NCBI GenBank assembly: GCA_958430865.1
Contig: CAUDNR010000918.1
Location: 1-16,778 of the forward strand
Direction of reading: 5' to 3'
Length of the DNA: 16,778 nucleotides
DNA from: Entrophospora sp. SA101
Lineage: Eukaryota; Glomeromycota; Glomeromycetes; Entrophosporales; Entrophosporaceae
The translations under genes and the position numbers were made by a program. Under the pieces are notes generated by a model that was not told where the DNA came from, searched no databases, and saw only the letters and a program-made list of their open reading frames with translations. Of the stretch, positions 11,158 through 16,778 are shown piece after piece. Numbering within the stretch: position 1 is the first letter of the stretch; each line of letters opens with the position of its first letter.

Positions 11158-12429
11158 ATGAATATTAACAATAATAATAATCATAATATCCATTGGAAAG
11201 AATTAACCAAAGCCTTTAAAACAACATTGTTTCTGTTAGGGTTCGACATTGTAATACCTTTTCCTGCTCAAAGGTATTATATATAAAAAATAGAGAAAAA
11301 CTCTTATTTTTTAAAAAGAAAAACAATTATATAATCATTACATCTATTAGATATAACCTATCGATAAAACAACCATCACCTTTATCGTCATCGTCATCGT
11401 CAGTAACATCTGAACAGCAACGTCAATTAGAACCTTTGCCAACATTTGGACGTTCCGCTAATGACGATTCTACATTATCAATTTTAATAGCAAATACCAA
11501 ACATATTTGGCCAATTTTTGTCAATAAATTTTCTTTGACCGACGAGAAAAAAATCGATAAAAATCCATTGGACAAATACACCAAGCAATCTGTAGAAATG
11601 GCGATAAACGAAACATTGTCTAGTTTTTCTCACAATTCCGATGTCGAAATTAACGACAAACATACAGCAGTCGATTACGATGTCAGGTACACTTTTGAAT
11701 TGGAACCTAAAAAATTCGTAGCATTTCAACAGTTATGTCAAGATTCAGGATTCGCCTATTATAACAGAGTTTGTTTTTTAAATGTTCACAAAGAGATTGG
11801 CCCTTGGTTTGGTTTAAGGGCTGTTGGTATGTTTAAATTTTACATTTTCAGTCTTTTATATATACAGTCACACAACTCCTATATAGTCACAAAATTTTAT
11901 ATTCAACTCACGTGATTTTCAAATCGGTGATTTCTAAATAAAATTCTTCAGTCCCAAGGTGTGACTATATAGGAGTCTGTCTGTATCTTTTCATTGTTGA
12001 TTAATGGATTATTATTATCGTGTTTTTTTTAAAATCTAATAAGTTACATTTAATATTGATGGACCTCCAAATATACCCGAATTATTTCCTGAATTAAAAA
12101 ATCCTTATCCTGAAGGTGATGAGCTTTTAAAGAATAAATTAGCGGAAATTTTTGGGTCACAAAATCATAGTTATCATTGTCGGAAACCTATAACCAGCAC
12201 CACTGTTTCTGCTACTGCTACCACGACAACAACCACCAAACAAGATATTCAAAAAGAATGGCACAAGTGGGTGGAATTAAGAGACATGGCCAGTGAGTTT
12301 ATGAGTGAAGAAACTCTTCAAAAATACAGATACTCGCAAGATCAAATGGATTATCATTACACGAATAATATTGAAATCATCTTTTCAAAGAAAAAAAAAT
12401 CATCAAGTAGTCCAAAGATAGATATCTAG
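11158..12429 (+). CDS. MMACHC: MMACHC/CblC-like cobalamin-processing protein (cyanocobalamin reductase / alkylcobalamin dealkylase), three exons
   Basis: Family role: a cytosolic chaperone-enzyme that strips the upper ligand from incoming B12, using glutathione for alkyl forms, and passes cobalamin to methionine synthase and methylmalonyl-CoA mutase. Exons: 11158-11273, 11351-11826 and 12044-12429, giving 325 residues (human 282). Matches to the human protein, in order, are LGFDIVIPF then RYN (human FGFEVYPF..WYN), LSILIANTKHIWPIFVNKF (LAFLVLSTPAMFDRALKPF), DYDV, SGFAYYNR (AGAAYYYQR), VCFLNVHKEIGPWFGLRAVV (VCIHPRFGGWFAIRGVV), and a C-terminal WVELRDM..E..QKYRYSQDQ (WTYRDAVTPQERYSEEQ). Arg195 matches human Arg161. 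The residue matching human His122 appears to be Gln. A Ser repeat and a Thr-rich insert are low-complexity additions. Family call is from remembered motifs, not a search. Confidence 0.85.
11863..11985. mobile_element. 119-bp MITE-like element in MMACHC intron 2, TA-flanked
   Basis: Exact 16-bp inverted repeats ACTCCTATATAGTCAC (11875-11890) and its complement (11961-11976) lie 70 nt apart. The outer ends, CAGTCACACA and CAGACAG, are imperfect. TA dinucleotides at 11863-11864 and 11984-11985 flank the core 11865-11983. There is no coding capacity. This is the form of a non-autonomous Tc1/mariner derivative. Removing core plus one TA leaves a 96-nt intron, in line with its neighbours. Confidence 0.72.
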
Positions 12430-13343
12430 CATATTAAAATTTGATTGATCGACTGTTTATTTTTATATCTATAAAACTTCATTTCAATTTATCTGCGCAA
12501 TTATTATTAATCTAATGGTATTATTGAAAGCTTCGCTGGTAGAACAATGTCAAATTGGCATTGACTATCTGGTTTCGACCTGACTACTAACCGATTGATA
12601 TTTATTTATATATTCCGATTTGTTTCAATTTATGGCATCATTCGATAACCAATTGACATCAATTGCACAGAAATTCAAAGTCTAATTGGATGCCTCTTGG
12701 ACAACTAATGATTAAAATATTCTCATTTGGTAATAAATCAATTCTATATTTTTATTTCCAATCGGTATGCTATAATGAACATCTGATTGAACTTTTGTAC
12801 TGATTCCTATCAAATTTGTCTAAAGAAACAATTTTTTAGATGAGCAAACCTTGAATATTATACGATCATAATAGTGATTTTCATTTAAATTATATGTTAT
12901 TTGTTTTTGTTAATGTCATTTCCATGATGCATAAAGATTGTTATTTTGATTATTGAAATAAATAAATCAATCACAAAGGAACTTTATAAAAACCTTTGAG
13001 CTTTGTAAAAAAGGCAGCAAGTAAGCAAGAACCAAAGTAGTTCGTAAACTAATTAATTGACAAGTACCGAATTAACTAAAAAGAGTAGCCCAAAAATTAA
13101 GCTGTAATTAAAAAGCTACCTTGCAATATCACCATTTAACAAGAATCAGTAAACTTTATTATCATAATTTTGAAATAAAAATGAAATAAAATAAATAATT
13201 ATAATGAATAAATTTATAGTGGGATTAAATTAGTCACCCATCGATTCTTTCTTTCAATTACTAGAATCTAACATTTATTAAATAAAAAAATATTGTTAGT
13301 AATAATTAACGGATAGTAATTCAATCAATTAATAATGAAATTT
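12430..13343. other. Intergenic region between convergent MMACHC-like and kinase genes
   Basis: About 0.9 kb holding only 3' flanks. The part around 12520-12780 is less AT-rich and has repeated CAATTG/CAAATTGG-like words, perhaps an old decayed repeat, but no terminal repeats or coding frame could be defined. No RNA gene was seen. Confidence 0.5.
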
Positions 13344-14207
13344 TTATTCACCTTCAGTATTTAAGAGAAAAGAGTTAAAATCGATATCATTCAATGAACT
13401 ATCATTACTTGTATAACTCTTAAGGCTTTTTGATTTAGCAATCTCTTCATCCAAGATTCTACTTTTATGATATGCGTCTGGATGTGGTTTGTGTACTTGT
13501 TGTGAAATAACACTGCCACCACCACCACCACCACCACTGCTGCTGCTGCTGCCATCATTACCACGAATTTCTTCCGATTTATTATAGGCAAAATAAAGCA
13601 GCTCTTCACTAGTTGGCCTTTTTGATGGATCCACATCCCAACACCGCTGCACCATTTGTGCATAATCGTCAGGCATTCCAGGTAATATTGGTGGTCGTAA
13701 ACCTTCTGCACATATATCAAAAATTAAACGATGGTTGTGAGCCCTGTAATCAAATGGTGGATGACCTGCAAATATTTCCCACATTAACATCCCAACACTA
13801 TAAACATCAGATTCTTTTGTATTCTTTGCATTCTTTTTGCCTCTAAGTAGCTCGGGTGCAACATATGATACAATTCCATAGACTTTATCTGATGATTTTT
13901 CATCAACTGGTCCACATAATCCCAAATCTGTAATATAACAAACACCTCCTCCTTCCATAAGTATATTACCACTATGTAAATCACAATGGATTAAACCTTT
14001 TTCATGTATATCATATAATGAACCACATAAATACATAAAGATTGTAATCTTATCTTTTAATATTAAATGATTTTTTTGCAAATAACCCCTTAAACTTCCT
14101 TCTGGTTTATAATTTAAAATTATTGAATAATTTCCATTATCTGAGAATTTAGTTATACCATAGCATTCCACCATCATTTGTGATTTAATTTTACAATAAT
14201 TCATTGC
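13344..14207 (-). CDS. TKL-type protein kinase, catalytic segment without visible N-lobe
   Basis: Kinase of the tyrosine-kinase-like group expanded in arbuscular mycorrhizal fungi. The open frame from the ATG at 14204 gives 286 residues. It starts near helix C and continues through the hinge (LNYKPEGSLRGYL), catalytic loop HCDLHSGN (73-80, with Asp and Asn present and Arg of HRD replaced by Cys), DLG (93-95, in place of DFG), APE (116-118), SDVYSVGMLMWE and CW..DPSKRP. A Ser/Gly-rich tail follows. The glycine loop and VAIK lysine are missing. A good acceptor (TTTCAG|GCA) sits directly before the ATG, so 14207 is probably an exon edge and the ATG internal. No N-lobe exon could be found in the 1.5 kb upstream, which holds a MITE-like element. 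It may be a 5'-truncated gene, a gene with a missed exon, or a short pseudokinase-like protein. Confidence 0.78.
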   Translation of the reverse strand, partial: AMNYCKIKSQMMVECYGITKFSDNGNYSIILNYKPEGSLRGYLQKNHLILKDKITIFMYLCGSLYDIHEKGLIHCDLHSGNILMEGGGVCYITDLGLCGPVDEKSSDKVYGIVSYVAPELLRGKKNAKNTKESDVYSVGMLMWEIFAGHPPFDYRAHNHRLIFDICAEGLRPPILPGMPDDYAQMVQRCWDVDPSKRPTSEELLYFAYNKSEEIRGNDGSSSSSGGGGGGGSVISQQVHKPHPDAYHKSRILDEEIAKSKSLKSYTSNDSSLNDIDFNSFLLNTEGE

Positions 14208-14545
14208 CTGAAATTGAATATAAAATCAATTAATATTATATGGGGCATGCTGCAACAAAACCAGACAAAGTGAACATTTTGTATTTTAGGGCTTGACATT
14301 TTCATTGTACTGCCAGTATAGTTAACAGGGTCCTTTGTTTCTGTTATCTGTTATTACCATAATGAACATTTTTGTTTTTTTTAAACTGTTTTCAAGGCCA
14401 ACAGTTTGGTCTGTCTTTAATTAGACCAAAATAGAAAGGACAAGACAGACTATTTTAAATTCTTACACTTTGGAAAGTGTTATTGGTTTATTGGCCATTG
14501 GTAATCCAGATTTTTGAATAGATTTAAACCAGCATGTTTGCCAAC

Positions 14546-14727
14546 TAAGGTTGCAGGCAAAACCTCTTAGTGACTCTGTCAAAACTCTAATAAACAATTA
14601 ATGTGTGACCTGTCGATTGTCAAACCCCCCCAAAATGTGAAACTCTGTCGAAACTCTAATAAACAATTAATGTGTAACCTGTCGAAACTGTCAATTGATT
14701 TCTGGAAGAGTTTTGCCCGCAACCTTA
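14546..14727. mobile_element. 178-bp MITE-like element with TA flanks
   Basis: Terminal inverted repeats of about 20 bp: AGGTTGCAGGCAAAACCTCTT at the left (from 14548) and, reading inward on the other strand from 14725, AGGTTGCGGGCAAAACTCTT. They differ by one substitution and one extra base. TA at 14546-14547 and 14726-14727 flank the element, as expected for Tc1/mariner-type insertion. No open frame is present. The interior is mostly a 44-bp tandem-type direct repeat. Confidence 0.75.
14573..14685. repeat. Two 44-bp direct repeats inside the MITE-like element
   Basis: Copies at 14573-14616 and 14642-14685 begin ACTCTGTC and end CCTGTCGA. They differ at only two positions by eye. They are separated by 25 bp that includes a C6 run. 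Internal duplication within a small non-autonomous element. Confidence 0.85.
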
Positions 14728-15704
14728 TTGCCAACTTGCTAGCATTTTGTCATGTCATCTTTCCTGGATAATGGAGGATATTAGAATAGTTGCTGAAATG
14801 CCAAATAGTTTCTCATAGTAGCCGAAATTATTTTCTTTACATTGAATGGTATAGTTTTTAATGTAGATTTATATGAAAAACATTCTGTGCTGAAGTTACT
14901 TTTTTTTTAAAAACAATTTTGGTGCCATATTTAGTCTCTAATGTTCCAAAGGAAAATCAGATTGCATTATCTATTATCAAGGAAAAAATATTAATACAAG
15001 AAAAAATAAAAATAATTTTTTAATTCATTTTCTTTGTTGAAAAGAAGAGACAGGGCAATAGAAATATTATATATTAAAAAAAAAAGGGATATAATTTTTA
15101 TTCAATTTGAAAAAAATAATTTGATTTATTATTTCTTTGTTCACTTTACTTGATTTTTGTTTAAAAATTTGCTTCTTTGATAATAATAACTTTCATCACT
15201 TTTTTTTTTTTTTTGAAAAAAAAGAAGAGCTTAGTTATTGAATTTGCAATGTAAGGATTTTTGTTCCATCAATATGATATATGAATATAAATAAAGAACT
15301 AATTGGAATTATTTTAACATATCCGAGTGAATAATAATAATAATATAAATATAAGCAAGTAGAATTAAAAAAGAAAAAATCAAGCAAAATAGAAAAAAAG
15401 AAATTAAGAAAGGGTATTAGGAGTATTAGATTAGATTATATATATAATAAGAGAATAGAGAAGTATTGAATATTAAAAATATAGTATTACTATTTTTCTT
15501 ATTGTTATAAAAGTCCATTATTAAAAAAATCCAGTAATTGTAATTACTTTAGATACTAATAAAATTATTGTTATTTTTATCATTAATCATTAATCCACCT
15601 CCTTATTAAAAAAAATAACATTCTTTTTTTGCATGCTCTTCATTACTTTGTTGTTTTTGTTTTTTTTTGATATGAAAATATAATACCATCATTGTTTTGT
15701 TGAG

Positions 15705-16778
15705 TTAAACCCTGCCAAATGAGCTTAATTTAGTTGGAGTAGGTGAAATATTAAATTTTGATTTTTGAACAGAATTACGTCTTTTTTCTTTCAGAGATGT
15801 GATGTAAGGTGAATCAAAACGTGAAATTTTTGGTGATAATGGGGGTGAATTTATACCATTTTGTAATGGCATTGTTGTACTATATGATGGGGGTGGTGCT
15901 AATAAAGGTGTAACTAGTGAACGACATGATACTAAACGTGCTTCCAAACTCTATTAAATACAAATATACTGTTAATAAATAAAATAAATATATATAATAA
16001 TAATGTGATAACATATATAAGTTACCTTGACCCTGCCAACCATTTCTTGTACCATTTTTACCGGATTTGGACTAACATCAGATGAATTTGAATCGATAGA
16101 CACATGTGATGGTGAGCGTGATAATTCTGTCTTATGTATTGAATATAGTTGGGAAGCTGATGATGGTGGTGGTGGGCCATATTCACCATCTTGTTGATTT
16201 TTCAATATAGCCAATTCTATATTTACATCTAGATAAAAATTTAAAGTTATATATAATGATAATATTATGTATATTTACATTTATTTTGTTAAAATTGATA
16301 TATTTACCTCTTAATTCATCTTTTAATCTTTGTACTTGGACAATTAATATATTTTTTCCTTCTAATTCATTTTCTAAGATTGCATTACGCTCTATTGCTT
16401 TATTATATTTGTTTTCTAAATCTTGCAATGAACTTTTTGCAGCTCTATGTAAGGAAAGAATTAATATTATATAAATGATATGGATAATATAAATATTTTA
16501 ATCTGTCAATCCATCTATCTGTCCAACCTACTAACCTTTCTGTTCTTTCTAAATCATCATTGTCAAGTTCCAACTCGCGAGTTTTTACAGCATATGTCTT
16601 TTCAACTTTTCTTAAACTATCAAGTTCTCTTTGCATTTGTTGTTGTGTGACATTGGCATCAGACCTAGCTTGGTAATATTTTTGCTAAAATATACACACA
16701 CACATATATATATTCCGATCAATAATCAATAAGAATAATGACAAGTCAAATAAATTATTTTTTGACAATCACCTTCCA
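15705..16778 (-). CDS. nudE: NudE/NDEL1-family dynein regulator, C-terminal part (5' end outside window)
   Basis: Coiled-coil adaptor that binds LIS1 and dynein and is needed for nuclear migration in hyphae. Exons in transcript order: 16778-16773 (end of an exon, encoding WK), 16684-16536, 16444-16308, 16228-16026 and 15950-15705. The coiled coil includes [43 protein letters not shown] and [22 protein letters not shown], lining up with human NDE1 ([53 protein letters not shown]). After a Pro/Ser linker, [20 protein letters not shown] matches the conserved C-terminal LLRKVGALESKLAACR. The protein ends in a Pro/Ser/Thr-rich tail with LSSFGRV. All four introns are GT-AG and 75-91 nt. The missing part is the N-terminal coiled coil that binds LIS1. 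Confidence 0.92.

Larger units (their letters stand above)
14211..15704. other. Noncoding region upstream of the kinase segment
   Basis: About 1.5 kb between the kinase segment and the end of the NudE gene. The left third (14225-14760) is less AT-rich and contains a MITE-like element plus small inverted pairs, TTTGGTCT (14405-14412) with AGACCAAA (14423-14430) and GTCTGTCTT (14409-14417) with AAGACAGAC (14442-14450). The rest is A/T tracts and should include the NudE 3' UTR. No kinase N-lobe motif was seen on the minus strand. Confidence 0.5.

Noticed and set aside
13391..13984. Minus- and plus-strand frames within the kinase region (13391-13720, 13613-13846, 13784-13984)
   Set aside because: Other-frame shadows of the kinase exon.
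14913..15023. Short plus-strand frame reading ILVPYLVSNVPKENQIAL
   Set aside because: Only about 37 codons, no start or splice context, no family match.
16256..16474. 72-codon plus-strand frame at the right end
   Set aside because: Antisense to NudE exons and introns, with composition expected from them.

Overview
The window looks like nuclear DNA of an early-diverging fungus. It is very AT-rich. Genes are split by short GT-AG introns, mostly 75-161 nt. It carries many microsatellites and poly-Asn coding tracts, and a tyrosine-kinase-like (TKL) kinase of the type expanded in arbuscular mycorrhizal fungi. My best guess is Glomeromycotina (Rhizophagus-like); this is an inference from style and gene content, not a proven assignment.

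Layout. (1) 420-2235 (+): seven-exon gene for a coactosin-like ADF-H / coiled-coil / PH-domain protein. (2) 3244-4166 (-): complete four-exon ARF6-type small GTPase, convergent with gene 1. (3) 4167-7044: about 2.9 kb with no recognisable gene, between divergent genes. (4) 7045-9169 (+): four-exon Bfr1-family coiled-coil protein with Asn, Pro and Thr homopolymer tracts at its C-terminus. (5) 9642-11055 (+): three-exon S-adenosylmethionine decarboxylase. It has a TATA box, and a perfect 10-bp-arm palindrome lies just upstream. (6) 11158-12429 (+): three-exon MMACHC/CblC-like cobalamin-processing protein, starting only 102 bp after the decarboxylase stop. Its second intron holds a 119-bp TA-flanked MITE-like element. 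(7) 13344-14207 (-): TKL kinase catalytic segment with no visible N-lobe. (8) 14211-15704: non-coding, with a second TA-flanked MITE-like element that has an internal 44-bp direct repeat. (9) 15705-16778 (-): 3' part of a NudE/NDEL1 dynein-regulator gene whose 5' end lies outside the window.

How the genes relate. ARF6, the ADF-H/PH protein and NudE suit membrane traffic and cytoskeleton at the growing hypha, but they are not an obvious cluster. The most notable pair is AdoMet decarboxylase and MMACHC. B12-dependent methionine synthesis feeds S-adenosylmethionine, which the decarboxylase commits to polyamines, and MMACHC readies cobalamin for that pathway. MMACHC is absent from the familiar yeasts and moulds, so it is the most biologically striking gene here. 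I found no RNA genes, CRISPR arrays or autonomous transposons.
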